Origin: Lactarius indigo
Taxonomy: Eukaryota > Basidiomycota > Agaricomycetes > Russulales > Russulaceae
DNA: 64,000 bases
NCBI GenBank assembly: GCA_025766275.1
Contig: JAFKAC010000088.1
Span: 179,725-243,724 of the forward strand
Direction of reading: 5' to 3'
Shown here: in pieces, positions 34,966 to 47,583 of the stretch
How the letters are laid out: each line of letters starts with the position of its first letter
Numbering within the stretch: position 1 is the first letter of the stretch
Program-made: the position numbers and the translations under genes
Notes under the pieces: generated by a model
What the model saw: only the letters and a program-made list of their open reading frames with translations
What the model was told of the DNA's origin: nothing
Database searches by the model: none

Positions 34966-35289
34966 ATGCCCTCCGAAGAAACAAAGGTCATGATTATTCT
35001 CACACTCTTGTTCTTCAAAGAGACATTGACGTCGACCTTTTAACAGGAACGCGTTGTTCGCGCTATTGATTTCGGCCGTGTATGTCTCGCACATCTTGTC
35101 CCACGTCACTCCTCTGAACTGGCATTTGCAGACCGTGCTCCACTATGGTTGGATTCCTTTCATCATTTATGTGGGCTACACGCGGAGCAACCCTCAGCCG
35201 TCTTTAATCAAGTGCGTCTCAAAAAATACTTCTCTCCCTTTCTTCGTATCTAAACCGACTGGGTCAGGTTGATTAGTCCGCTGGCATAG
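34966..35289 (+). CDS. TOM7: TOM complex subunit Tom7
   Basis: Small mitochondrial outer-membrane protein that regulates assembly of the TOM translocase. Four tiny exons (34966-34986, 35047-35079, 35132-35211, 35268-35289) splice to a protein of about 52 residues: MPSEETK, then ERVVRAIDFGR, then TVLHYGWIPFIIYVGYTRS, and LISPLA at the end. HYGWIPF and the final LISPLA are hallmarks of the family, and the length fits (60 residues in yeast). The middle is the membrane span. Divergent from eIF3f, 101 bp between starts. Confidence 0.92.
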
Positions 35290-35713
35290 TGCTACACCCG
35301 TTCCCCATACGCACGATGTAGATACACTTAATTCTTGCCGCCCTCCAAAATCAATTATATGTCGTCGCACCCCCACTGTCTGCAAAATCATTTTTTCGTT
35401 CACACTGGTGAGTAGGCCGGCCCTAGTCAAACCGCATGATTATATACTTCAGTGGTGGTGTGCGCGAATTCTCTTCGCACACCCTGAGCTGCCCGCTGAG
35501 TTACAGCTGGGCTGTGTTGTGGATCACGAAGGCCAGATATGACTCTCATCTCATGACCTTTTGTCGTCACCATACAAACCAACTTCTGACTTGCCATTCC
35601 ACCTAGTGTCGCCCCCCCCATCTGTAAGCATTGATAGGGCCCTTCTAATACACACGAATATGCTCCGCGGAATTAATACAGTGATGGGTCGTTGAAAGAA
35701 TGACGGGTCAAAG
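35290..35713. other. Convergent intergenic spacer
   Basis: About 420 bp between the TOM7 and RNF220-like stops. No coding signal seen. Confidence 0.4.
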
Positions 35714-37234
35714 TTAGAGATAAATACGACGGAGGTCTCCCGCAACAGTGATACGCTTGCAGATTGGACATACACCTGTCGCTTTGAGGCAGCGTAGCCA
35801 ACACGCGCTACAGCACGCGTGCCAGCAGCCCGTGCTCACCGTCGGCTCACTGTACGCCTCGAGGCAAATACGACACCCCAACGCTGAGCCTTCTGACGCT
35901 GCACTCTGTGAACACAGCACACCTGAGTAGGCACCTAGCTTGATGTATTATAAGCTGACGCACCGCGAGTCGTTGTACCTTACTCTCCAATGCAGAGATG
36001 AGTTCCTGAGGATCTTTCCCATTCCGCGCACGCTCGATTTCCGAGTCCAAATCCACAACCCCCGCATGCCGAACCGTGTCGTGATGTCCAGATACCCCCC
36101 TGTCACCGTTCTCGGCTAGCACGTCTGCCTCAGTGAACTGCGCAGCGCCAAAGGTGCCCAAGTCGTCCCCCTCAACGTCGATCTCGTCTTCGACGTCCTG
36201 CCCCGTCCGATCGCCCACCGAAAAGCCCAGCGCGGCAGCGGCAGCCCTAGAACCACCCCTAAGCCGAAGGCGCCGCGCGCCGTCGGGTCCCTCGCTCTCC
36301 TCCCACAAATCGACGTCGTCATCATCGTCTTCCTCGGCATAACCGTCGACATCGACGTCCTGCGGCGTATCCCCGTCCGCGTCCGAATCGTCCGCACGAC
36401 CCTCCGCCAGCTCGAGCTCTGCGTGCGCGAGACACGCGTCAACGTGCGCCGCGACGACGTCCGGGTCGCCATCGACGTCCCGCATGCACACGGGGCACTG
36501 CTCGCGTGCGCCTGCGCGCGCCTTTCCCTTCCCTGCCAAGGACAGGTCGTCTTCGTCGCGCGTCGCGGCGCGCAGGGCCATGTTTCGCGCTTTGCGTCGG
36601 CGCTTGATGGCACCGAGGGTCTTGGCGAGGCGCGAAGCGCAGACGGCAGAGGTTTCGGAGGTGTGAGAAGGGGCTGCGCGGCGGCGCGTGATAGACCTGT
36701 GAGAGAGAGACGCGCGTGTCTGCGTATGGATGCTCGGGTAAGGGAGGGAGCCGGACGTACGGTGCGTGAGGAGGCGCATGTGGGTCTGAGAAGGCGTCGA
36801 GATCGCCGACGTGGTCGAGGATGGTTTGCACGCGAGTGCTCTCGAGCGTGTAATGCTGCCCGAGGAGGCGGAGCGGGATGTGGTCTCCGCAGATGGGACA
36901 TTCGCGCGTCTCGGCGCGTTTAGCTAAGAAGGGTAGCACGTACAGGATTCGGTGTGATAAGTGCTAGTGAGTTGCAGAAGTGGTGGGAGGCGTACCTCGC
37001 TTGATACTCGGTGAGGTGGCTACAAGGGAGGATGTCGATGCAACAATATCGTGTGCATCTGTGTCGCATTCGCCTTTGGGATCAGTAGCTAGATCCCCGA
37101 GAGCGCGTTTCTTGCCTCGCCGGCTGTTCTCCAGTACGTAGGTCAGCGGGACTCAGATGCGATACTGCGCAGGGGACATACCTGGCTGTTACGCTCGATA
37201 TGGATCCGCTCTTCCCCGTGGAGATTGCGCGCAT
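35714..37234 (-). CDS. RNF220-like RING-type E3 ubiquitin ligase
   Basis: Predicted ubiquitin ligase. Exon 1 (37234-37182) encodes MRAISTGKSGSISSVTA; a 58-bp intron (37124-37181) joins it in frame to SRRGKKRALGDLA. A second exon reaches SIKRA and an intron leads to RAETRECPICGDHIPLRLL. The middle has a second cysteine pair (CPVCMRDVDGDPDVVAAHVD, RNF220-type zinc motif) and a long acidic stretch (DSDADGDT, EEDDDDDVDLWEESEG). The C-terminus is a C3HC4 RING (CRICLEAY, CWHACCSACWLRC, CPICKRI) ending DLRRIYL at 35714. The RING keeps its metal ligands. The tandem array to the right starts inside intron 1, so exon 1 and the promoter lie within the duplicated DNA. Confidence 0.85.
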
Positions 37235-37985
37235 GGCCGTCGGAATTACGGAACACGTCATGCGTCCTACCTGCGAGAGGAACGAGGTGGCGACCAAGGG
37301 TGGATGCTAACTTTGTCTCACAGATGAAACGACCCGCCTGGCTCGCTCCATATAATTAATTACGTCATTCGGTTTTCGGACGGGTCCGAGTCAGGGTCGT
37401 CGGTAGGTCTCTCACTGGCCCTGGTGGCATCAACACGTTGAATTTCTGTGTTAACAGCACAGCACCGATTCTGATACCGATCCCATCAAAATGAGAATGA
37501 AAGTGTCGTTTCTTGAAAATGTGTATCACCCTCTGCACTACGACCCTCCGAGTCGTGTTTTTGGGGCTTGCCGCTTGCGTTCCTGGCCTTAATCCAGTGA
37601 CAGCAACTGCAGCACCTCCAATCCGCCCCTGGTCCTCCCTGGTCCCTGGTCCTCGTCTTACCGAGTTTAAAACGTCAATTTCTTTCCCTTATTTGGGGGG
37701 TATGTAACGTCGCGACAGTCATATCAAGTCTATTTGAGGCCTCACGCAATCCGAAGTTGTGCTATCGTTCTCTACTATACGTATACGGGAAACAACTCGA
37801 ATGTGTATCTATTTGTTAGTAAGTGACTCAACTCAGAGTCGAGTAACTTAAGTCAAAGTTCTACAGAAAAACGACAACTGTCGTCATACCAATCATACCA
37901 ATGAGCACATACATGAATACAGAACCGCGTGCGGAATTGGTAAGACAACCATGACTTCGAAGCCTATGAGAAGAGATACTGTAGA
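37235..37985. other. RNF220-like promoter / GtaA-like copy 1 downstream region
   Basis: Intergenic sequence repeated in units 2-4 (about 43374-43948, 49420-50008, 59082-59859). It should hold the promoter of the ligase and the 3' region of the GtaA-like gene. A plus-strand segment ending in a GTAAGT/GTGAGT donor-like site is shared by units 2-4 (for example 43560-43608); I do not recognise what it encodes. Confidence 0.4.
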
Positions 37986-40900
37986 TTAAACTCGAACGGC
38001 CCCATCCTCGCCGGGCTCACCACTAGCATATGTAGGCGGCACTTCAGATCTCTCTGCACGAAGTTGTAGTACCTCATGCCTCAAAATCTCAACTTCTGAC
38101 CGAAGTCTCCGAGCTTCCGATGAACCCGTGGCCACAGCCGGTAGACCATCAGGCGCGCCCTCGTCGGTGGTGGCGATTAAAGAGAGGTCGGGTGGCCCTC
38201 TGTCCGTGGGTTGGGAACGCAATCCGTTTGAGCGGAGCCGCGCAAGCTCCTTACACGACAGACCGACGGGGGTGGACACTACAGGTGGTAACGGGTTTAG
38301 TGAGTACTCCCAGAAAAACGGGCCGTGGGCCAACTGTTGCTGCCGGTCTATCTGAGGCCCTACGTCCACCGGTACCGCCGCGATAAGTGCTGACTCCGTT
38401 GAGCTGTCAGCGTATGACATCACTGTGATCTGCGTGCCCTTGTCTGTGAATTCTCGGGGGTATGAAGCTGAGTGAAGACCCAACTGATGTCGTTCTATGA
38501 TTTTGTTTCCATTGGCGCCGCTTTACAAAGGCAATCGCGAGCATAACTGTAAGGCCACCTATGACGCCACCAGCAATCGCCCCGGAGTGTGATTTTGATG
38601 ATGTCCCAGTCATAAGACTAGCTGTTATTTGGAAAACGGGAGCTCTGAGAAACATGTAAGTCGCGGCTCCGAAAAAAAAGGCACCTGCTATACGAACTTG
38701 AGAGCTAATGGCGCATACACTGCGCCCTGTGCTGGGCTAGAGGGAGATGCGGTAAATATGGAAAGACCCGACGGATGCAAATCGCGAGGACTCGAGCTTA
38801 CCTGGCCCCTCCCAGGATAGTTGATCCATATGTGCTATCATACTTGACCGGGAAAACACCTGCGCTCTCGTTATAAGACGCTCGATTGTGAACTTTCGAG
38901 ATAATATTCGTGCGTAGGTCCCGATTCGGGGTCATAGCAGCTACGAACAAGTTCCAGCCTGGATCTACATTAGCTGAGACGACTGAAAAAGCATGACTCT
39001 ACTGACTGGACACGGCTACACTTGTGTCTGAGCCGAGGTTATCGACTGGCATGCCAAAATTGCTAAAGGTCGAAGTCAATGTGAGGTTGTCGATGAAAAT
39101 ACTTTGACAATCGTAGACCTGAAAACCAACTGCGGGGTCAGATGATTGTCAATATAAAACAGAAATGGGGAGACACTGACAAATGATTCGACGACGCTGG
39201 TGTTTAGCCATACATCGGCAAATAAATTATAACCCAATGTCCACGAGTCCGTTTGTCCATATGCCGCAAGGAGGCGTTTATCACTTCCCAATGCAAGGCT
39301 GTTCCATTGAGCATAGAGACTCGCGGCTGTACTCTATAGACCAGTCAATTTTTCTACGCGACATCTAAGAACCTTCACGGACGGAATATTTGTCAACATC
39401 GGTAGCGTGCTTGACAATTGAGCTCATTTCAGACATCGCTCTGACAGCGACGATACCCTTAATTGCGAGGTTCGTTTGATTATCGGCTGAAAGCCCATCC
39501 GCGGAGGACCTGTGTATATCACCAATAGGTTACCGGCACTTGAATAAGAATCATTGATAGAGATGGCGCACTGATCACGAATCAACAGTGTCGAGTCGGA
39601 CAAGTAATCAGCCCAGGAAGTCAGGAGACCATACTGTCCACTATTGTTGGTCGTTTACATGCACCAGAGAGGAGCTGATACGTACGTATCTGCTGATCAA
39701 ACTACCATCTCCACAGGCACGAGCGTGGGCATAAGTCATGATCAACATATTTCCTGAATCTTTGTAAGGAATAAGCATAGATCGGTGATACCCAAGACCG
39801 GCGAGAGAGGCACCAACGTTCTACTCCTTGGTCATGGGTAGAATTGTTGATCGTGACGTTAGGGTAATTCGTCCCTTTACGTTCCCGGTAATCAGCCTTC
39901 GGTTCTTAGTTTCTCAGATTCCATAATGTACCTAGATCAGGAGCAGCGTACGGGTTGGTGTAGTTGAGGGGTGCTTGAAGCCGAAACAGTGGCTCGAGAA
40001 AGAGTCCACCTAGTTTAGGGTCAATGTACATGAACGCTGGGAATGCAGAATATAGTGTCTCGACCGCATTAACCCGGCTTGACAGAGTCAGGATCTATCG
40101 CTCACTCGACGCACGAAGTCCACTCACTTTGGTCTTCCACCCACCGACATTCTTCATGAACGCCATCACATCAGACTTATTGAAATTACCACTTGCATCA
40201 GTCCCGACTGTCAGTTGAGTGCTGCCATATACTTGCGCGGTCGCAAGAGAAACCAAATCTCCAAGCAGTCCAGAGATAGGCGCGGCCTCCTCGAGTATCT
40301 TTGAGTCCAGTCGCTGGGCCCTTAAAGACGCACCGGTGAAATCATGAGAAAGTCAACGATCTTAGATATGATGAGACACATCATCTGTTGATGAATGCGG
40401 ATAGCACTGACTAAGGATATGTCATCAGGATATTGGGTCTTGTAGAACAGACTACGTTTGAGTGGCTCCAGATAGGTCTGTGTAATTGATGGCTGGGTCT
40501 GTGATGTACCCGACAGCCCAGACGACGGGTCCTGCGTCGCTTGGATGATGCCTAGATTGCGTGATATGGCAAAAACTGCGAGGTTGGAGCGATGGGACGA
40601 AAATTCGTGTCCGTTTGGTTGTCCAACACCCCATTAAGCTGGAATAATTCACGGGAAACCGAATCCTGAGCTGTCTTGTATGTGATGTCGCCACCCTAGA
40701 TCACCGACCATAAGTGGCAAAACCGTGCCATGCGTCGCCACTCACGCTCTTCATGGCATAGTGCAACGTGCCCCATTCCGCTTGAGTGGAGATTTCGTTG
40801 AACACGGCTGGGTTTGAAGTTTGACCGTATGGTAGATGACGTCGTTATTAGTTGTCGTGCTCCATACAACTCCTGGCTTCGATCCGCTGACAACCATTCT

Positions 40901-41586
40901 GCGACAAGTTTGAGACACGATGGAGGAACAACGATTACATCGCCCACCTCACTGATATCCGAATACACCTGCACAGCGTGCTGCACCATCCAGTGATTTG
41001 GCAGTCAATGACATATATGAGAATGGGATCGATTGCTTCACCCAATCTCCAGGCTATGACCAAATTGTGAGTACGACATAAAGCAATTCTGGTTCGGACC
41101 TCGATCGGATTCAGAAAGGTGAGGTTAAATTGCATGGGTCCAGCTTGTGAGATGAGCTTTGTCTGCGTTGGTGAGATTAGCGTGTTGGTGAGGTTTGAGG
41201 TTACGTTGATGGGATATGGATATCCCAGTAATGAGTAAGTTATATTGTCGACACGGACGAGGACGGGCAGGTTAGGGCTAAAGTAGTCAATTTGGTGTTG
41301 TGCTGAGCGGAGAGACATACGTTCAAATTCGGATCCTGATCAGGTAAGAAGGTTGATGAGCAGAGGTTGTCGGCCATAGTGCTCCGATATTTTGCCATTG
41401 ATGAACATCCAACAACTGAGGTATGGGAGCGGACTGCAAGAGGGATCGCCGCAGGATAAAGCGTCTGCTGAGCCCTTCCGTAATAAAAAGGGAAACAGCG
41501 AAATTAACAAGTGGATCATTTGTGCCTATCGTTGGGCCGTCGCTGAGGTTCGCCAGTGACCACCCGCCACAGAGTAGCACAGGGTT
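37986..41586 (-). pseudogene. GtaA-like (glutaminase A family) ectoprotein, copy 1, damaged
   Basis: Secreted/ectoenzyme-like protein of the GtaA family (DUF5127-DUF4965-DUF1793 order). Recognised pieces include AIPLAVRSPYLSSW, GPMQFNLTFLNPIE, EISTQAEWGTLHYAMKS, ILEEAAPISGLLGDLVSLAT, NAVETLYSAFPAFMYID, and AAYGQTDSWTLGYNLFADVW. A membrane span (GAIAGGVIGGLTVMLAIAFV) and a cytosolic coiled coil (ARRLRSEVEILRHEVLQLRA) close it. Compared with the other copies it lacks one base near 40521 and one near 40585, breaking the frame in one exon. Its 5' end is replaced by copia sequence from 41587. Many introns; promoter lost. Likely non-functional. Confidence 0.75.
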
Positions 41587-42053
41587 AAGTTAGTCACGAT
41601 ATCTTAGAGGTATGGACAGTTAAAATGGGGCAAACGACTGCGAAAAACTTGTGTGTGGGGCCGCGTCTGCACGAAAGACGACGCTACTTAGCCATAAGTA
41701 CAGGGAACCTAAGTAGAATACTAAATGCTCACCTCAGTTACTGTACACTGGCGCACTAAGGCAGAAATCGAGGTACTACTGTACGAAGGCGAAGGGCTTA
41801 TAAACTAGAAACTGTACACTATATTCTTAAATTTATGTTCCGATTCTGCATCCGCAGCGACGATGTAACGAATCCGTGGACATCTGGTACCACTGGGAGA
41901 GAACCTGGGAAGCTGATCCGAGGAAGTAATCAATCTATAAGGAATACAGATAAATACGAGGGATGTCGCGCGGGTTTTCACCACTCGCGCGGAATAACTG
42001 ATACGAATGAAAAGAACTTGAAATCGAAGTTCACAATGGCCGATATTTCAACA
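41587..42053 (-). repeat. Copia LTR-like fragment (unit 1)
   Basis: On the minus strand a purine run (GAGGGGGG) is followed by TGTTGAAATATCGG at 42053, the usual start of a copia LTR, and the sequence runs to where it joins the GtaA-like gene. The end of the LTR is not clear. The same fragment is in unit 2. Confidence 0.6.
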
Positions 42054-42640
42054 CCCCCCTCAAACCGCGCAAAGTCCGAGATATTCGGCTGAGTGCTTGA
42101 CCTTCAGCGAGGGGTGTGCTTTGGTCAGTGCATCCACGACCATGTCGGCAGTCGGCCAGTACACGATGAGCAATGCGCCATTCTCCACCACCCAACGAAT
42201 GAAGTGCAAGTGCGCGTTGATGTGTTTGGTGTGCGGGTGGAAGTGGTGGTCTTTTGTCAGCGCGATCGCCTACTGGTTGTCTGACAACGACGTCGTCATG
42301 TCTGCTATGAGCTCGAAGTCGGCCAACAGAGTTCCGGAGCCAGGGCTTCCTTCATTTCGCGTGTCACCGCGATGTAATCGCTTCGGTGGTCGAGAGCGAG
42401 GCGATCTCCTGCTTTTCGAAGACCATGACGCGGCCTCACTGTCGATGAGGAATGTGTATCCGGTGATCGCACGGCGGTCGTCGGTCGTGCTACCGCCGGC
42501 GTCTGCGTACCTGACTAGCACATGGCACGTCTCACCGTATGTGGGCCACAGGTCACTCGTACCTGTGAGATAGCGAAAGATGTACTTTACTACGGCGACG
42601 GTCGAATGCGTCATCCCAGAGTCGGCGGAGACTGGCCACA
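42054..42640 (-). pseudogene. Copia RNase H remnant (unit 1)
   Basis: Decayed 3' end of a copia pol gene: VRYADAGGSTTDDRRAITGY, SEAASWSSK, then ELIADMTTSLSDNQ and, in the unit 2 copy, HFIRWVVENGALLIVY with ADMVVDALTKAHP. Frames are broken. No integrase or reverse transcriptase is present upstream. Confidence 0.8.
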
Positions 42641-43263
42641 GTGACCACTACGAATGGGATGCCGGAGGAGCAAGTGGCGAGCGCTACCCAGTTGAGCGCT
42701 GTAGTGAGTAATAGACTTCGGTCCGAGGGGAAGTGTAGATAGAAGTGATAGAGAAGAGAATAGGTAACAAGGAAACAGGAGAGACAGAGGCGTGGACGTG
42801 GACGCAGATGGAAGTCGTTATAGTAACGCAAAGATAAAAATTAGATGTTCATTTTCGTATGGGCATAAGATATTGATCGCGGGCCGTCCTTACGATGCGC
42901 CGAATGAGTTTTTTCTGCCAGTGCCTGACTGACTGCGCATCGAGAACGCTATACAGGATCCGGCGGACGGCGGTGTAACGTGAAACCTACCAGAGTCGCC
43001 GAGTCGGAAGTGTCTATACTCGCAACAAAATAACTTCTCACCACCCGTTTACTTTCCTCAGTCACGGTGCTGGGACGGCAACGAATTTGAGAAAGCAGAC
43101 CAAGGATCTGAAGCGAGATGTTGGCATCGAGACGAGCCCAAATTCGCGTGGGTGACCCGGACAACTTCTTTCCGCTCACGTTGGCCACATAAGCACTGCA
43201 CGTCCTTTTGCTTCGACGACATAGAAAAATACAAAGACAGAAGGAGCGAACTTGCACTGGCAC
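42641..43263. other. Unit 1 spacer, unidentified
   Basis: Sequence shared only with unit 2. The minus strand is open for about 200 codons from 43569 to 42949 (with SPTRIWARLDANISLQIL), running across the unit junction; the frame is not kept in unit 2, so I do not call a gene. Confidence 0.35.
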
Positions 43264-43319
43264 CATACGCAAGTCAGCAGGACTCAGACGCGACACGGCA
43301 CACGGCACAGTGAGGACGC

Positions 43320-43373
43320 GCCCGCCGTTACGCTCGATATGGATCCACTCTTCCTCGTGGAGATTGCGTGCAT
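43320..43373 (-). pseudogene. Orphan RNF220-like exon 1 (unit 2)
   Basis: Reads MHAISTRKSGSISSVTA, matching exon 1 of the ligase gene (MRAISTGKSGSISSVTA), but the splice donor is lost and no further ligase exons follow. Confidence 0.7.
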
Positions 43374-43948
43374 AGCTGTCGAGATTGTGGACCACATCAT
43401 GCGTCCTACCTGCGAGGGAACGAGATGGCGACAAGGGTGGATGCTGATGCTCTCTGTCCGAGTCGAACACCGGATGAAACGACCCGCCAGCTTGTAATTG
43501 ATTAGTCATTCTAGTCGTTGTCTCATCAACGTTCTGATTCAGGTTTGGATTTCCGATATTCTCCGCCATGCTTGTACTTGGGGCGTCTCATTCCTGGCCG
43601 GGTAAGTCCTCCCTAGTCCTGGTTTTTGGTAGGACTATTTCAACAGGAGATGACTCGAGCAAGGACCGAGTTCAATTCTTTTCCCTTATTTGGAGGGTAC
43701 GCAAAGTCGCAACAATGTCTATTGTTCCCTTCGAGGTTTCGCGCACTCCGAAGTTATAGTCCTGTTGCACTCTGGCTCTCTACTACAGTATACGTTGATT
43801 GCCTATCGACATCAGCGCTTATGCATATAACTATAGGGTGTGTACTCGCTTATAACAGGTCCCAACCACCAATATGCCAATTTGTCCAGCCGTACCACCT
43901 CGATGAACTCCGATCGACAAAATTGGAATATTTGTGAGAAGAAATAGA

Positions 43949-46900
43949 CTATACAACCCCGCCCTCGCCGGCCTCACCACTAGCATATGTAGGCGGTGCT
44001 TCAGATCTCTCTGCACGAAGTTGTAGTACCTCATGCCTCAAAATCTCGACTTCTGACCGAAGTCTCCGAGCTTCCGATGAACCCGTGGCCTCAGCCGCTA
44101 GACCCCCAGGCGCGCCCTCGTCGGTGGTGGCGATTAAGAGAGGTCGGGTGGCTGTCTGTCCGTGGGTTGGGAACGCAATCCGTTTGAGCGGAGCCGCGCA
44201 AGCTCCTTACCCGATAGACCGATGGGGGTAGACACTACAGGTGGTAACGGGTGTGGTGTGCACTCCCAGAAAAATGGGCCGTGGGCCAACTGTTGCTCCC
44301 AGTCTGCCTGAGGCCCTACATCCACTGGTACCGCCGCGATAAGTGCCGACTCTGTTGAGCTGTCAGCGTATGACATCACTGTGACTACGTGCCCTCGTCT
44401 GTAAAATCTCGGGGTATGAAGCTGAGTGAAGACCCAACTGATGTCGTTCTATGATTTTGTTTCCATTGACGCCACTTTACGAAGGCAATCGCGAGCATAA
44501 CTGTAAGGCCACCTATGGTGCCACCGGCAATTGCTCCAGAGTGTGATTTTGACGATGTCCCGGTCGCCGTAGTAAGATTAGCTGTTATTTGTACAACGGG
44601 AGCTCTGAGAAAAATGTAAGTCGCGGCTCCGAAAAAAAGGCACCTGCTATACGAACTTGAGGGCTAATGGCGCATACACTGCGCCTTGTGCGGGGCTAGT
44701 GGGAGATGCGGTAAATATGAATTAAAACCCGACGGATGCAAATCGCCAGGAGCTCACCTGGCTCCTCCAGGATGGTTATTCCTATGGTGCTATCATACTC
44801 GATCGGGAACACGCCTGCGCTCTTGTTATAAGCTCGATTGTGAACTCTCGAGATAAGATTCGTGCGTAGGTCCTGATTTGAGGTCATAGCAGCTACGAAC
44901 AAGTTCCAGCCTAGATCTACATTAGCTGAGACGACCAAAAAGCATAACTCTACTGACTATACAGCGGTGCCGGTGTCGGAACCGAGGTTATCGACTGGCA
45001 CGCCAAAATTGCTAAAGGTCGAAGTCAATGTAAGGTTGTTGATAAAACTGCCTTGACCATCGTGACCTGAAAACCAACTACGGAGTCGGATGATTGTCAA
45101 TATAAAACAGAAATGAGTAGACACCGACGGATGATTCGACGACGCTGGTGTTTAGCCATACGTCGGCAAACATATTATAACCCAAAGACCACGAACTCGT
45201 TAGTCTGTATACTGCAAGGAGGCGGTTATCACTTCCTAGTGCAAGGCTCTTCCATTGAGCATAGATACTCGCGGCTGCACCCTATAGACCAGTCAATTTA
45301 GCCACGCAACATGTAAAAAAGCCTCTCGGAGTCACGGACGGAATACCTGTCGGCATCGGCGGCGTGCTTGACAATTGAGCTCATTTCGGACATCGCTCTG
45401 ATAGCGACGATACCCTTGATTGCGAGGTTGGTTTGATTGTTGGTTGACAGCCCATCCGCGGAGGACCTGTGTATATTGTCAATAGATTATCGTCAATAGG
45501 TTATCAGCAATAAGAACTGTTGACAGAGACGACGCACTGATTGCGAATCAACAGTGTCGAATTGCATAAGTATTCAGCCCAGGAAGTCAGGAGATCATAC
45601 TGTCCCGTATTGTTAGCCATTTACATGTACCCGAGAGGAGCGGATACGTACGTATCTGCTGATAAAGATACCATCTCCACTGGCACGAGCGTGGGCATAA
45701 GTCATGATCAACATATTCCCGGAATCTTTGTAAGGAATAAGTTAGATCAGTGATCGCGCGCAAGACCAGCGACAACGATAGTACCAACGTTCTACTCCTT
45801 GGCTATGAGGGTAATTGTAGATTGTGACGTTAGGGTAATTCGTCCCTTTGCATTCTTGGCAATCAGCTCTCGAAACTTAGTCTCTCACGTTCTAGAACCC
45901 ACCTAGATCAGGAGCGGCGTACATGTTAGTGTAGATGGGGACTGCTTGCAACTGAAACAGGGGTCTAGAAAGAGCCCACCCAGTTTAAAATCAATGTACA
46001 TGAACGCTGGGAATGCAGAGTACAGCGTCTCGACCGCATTAACCCGGCTTGACAGAGTCAGGATCCTCCCACTCGACGCACCAAGTCGACTCACTTTGTT
46101 TTCAATCCACCGACATTCTTCATGAACGCCATCACATCCGACATATGAAATTACCACTTGTGTCAGTCCCGACCGTCAGTTGAGTGCTGCCATATACTTG
46201 CGCCGTCGCAAGAGAAACCAAATCTCCGAGCAGTCCAGAGATAGGCGCGGCCTCCTCGAGTATCTTCGAATCTAGTTCTTGTGCTCTTGAAGACGCATTG
46301 GCGAAATCGTTGAGAAAGTCAACGATCTTATATATGATATGAGACATTGTCTATTGAAGAATGCGAATACTGACCAAGGACGTGTCATCAAGATATCGGG
46401 TCTTGTAGAACAGGCTACGTTGGTGGGTGACACCATATGGGTCTATGTAATTGATGGCTGGGTCTACGATGTACCCGACAGCCCAGACGACGGGATCCTG
46501 CGTCGCTTTGGATGGTGCCGAGATTGCTTGATATGGCAAAAACTGTGTGGTTGGGAGCGATGGGACGAAAATTCGTGTCCGTTTGGTTGTCCAACACCCC
46601 ATTAAGATGGAATAATTCATGGGAACCAAATCCCGAGCTGTCTTGTATGTGATGTTGCCACCCTAGATCACCGACCATGAGTGGCAAAATCCGTGCCACA
46701 CCACCGCCACTCACGCTCTTCATGGCATAGTGCAACGTGCCCCATTCTGCTTGAGTGGAGATTTCGTTGAAACACGGCTGGGTTTTGAAGTTTGACCGTA
46801 TGGTAGATGACGTCGTTATTAGTTGTCGTGCTCCATACAATCACCTGGCTTCGATCCGCTGACATCCATTCTGTGACGAGTTTGAGACACGATGGACACG

Positions 46901-47583
46901 GAACAACGATTATTGCATCGCCTACCTCCACTGATATCCGAATACACCTGCACAGCATGTGCTGCGCCATCCAGTGATTTTGGCAGTCAATGACATATAT
47001 GAGAATGGGATCGATTGTTTGACCCAATCTCCAGGCTATGACGAAATTGTGAGTATAAGGTCATAAAGCCAATTCTGGTTCGGACCTCGATCGGATTCAG
47101 AAAGGTGAGGTTAAATTGCATGGGTCCAGCTTGTGAGATGAGCTTTGTCTTCGTTGGTGAGATTAGAGTGTTGGTGAGGTTTGAGGTTACGTTGATGGGA
47201 TATGGATATCCCAGTAATGAGTAAGTTATATTGTCGACACGGACGAGGACGGGCAGGTTAAGGGACTAAAGTGCAGTCAATTTTGGTGTTGTGCTGAGCG
47301 GAGAGGTGACATACGTTCAAATTCGGATCCTGGTCAGAAGGTTGATGAGCAGAGGTTGTCGGCCATAGTGCTCCGAGATTTGTGCCATTGATAGTGAACA
47401 TCCAAGAACTGAGGTATGGGGAGCGGACTGCAAGAGGGATCGCCGCAGGATAAAGCGTCTGCTGAGCCCTTCCGTAATAAAAAAGGGGAAACAAGCGAAT
47501 TAACAAGTGGATCATTTGTGCCTATCGTGGGCCGTCGCTTGAGGTGTCGCCAGTGACCACCCGCCACAGAGTAGCACAGGGTT
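43949..47583 (-). pseudogene. GtaA-like ectoprotein, copy 2, damaged
   Basis: Same architecture as copy 1: N-terminal AVRSPYLSSWMFTINGTN, GtaA-type core, membrane span, and a cytosolic tail ending at 43949. One extra T near 46508 (GTCGCTTTGG against GTCGCTTGG in copies 1 and 3) breaks the frame in the exon with NFRPIAPN. The native 5' end is replaced by the copia fragment as in copy 1. Numerous small differences from copy 1 are spread along the gene. Confidence 0.75.

Larger units (their letters stand above)
37135..43263. repeat. Tandem array unit 1
   Basis: About 6.1 kb: RNF220-like exon 1 and upstream DNA, GtaA-like copy 1, and a copia fragment. It is followed by unit 2 with the same order. 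The left boundary falls within intron 1 of the RNF220-like gene, where TACGTAGGTCAGCGGGACTC matches ATACGCAAGTCAGCAGGACT of the next units. Confidence 0.8.

Noticed and set aside
36133..36923. Long plus-strand open frames opposite the RNF220-like gene
   Set aside because: GC-rich codon usage of the real gene creates open antisense frames; the ligase motifs are on the minus strand.
43252..43497. Plus-strand frame MDPLFLVEIACIAVEIVDHI repeated in all four units
   Set aside because: Repeated only because it is antisense to the duplicated RNF220-like exon 1 and promoter; it has no start, length or frame conservation across units.
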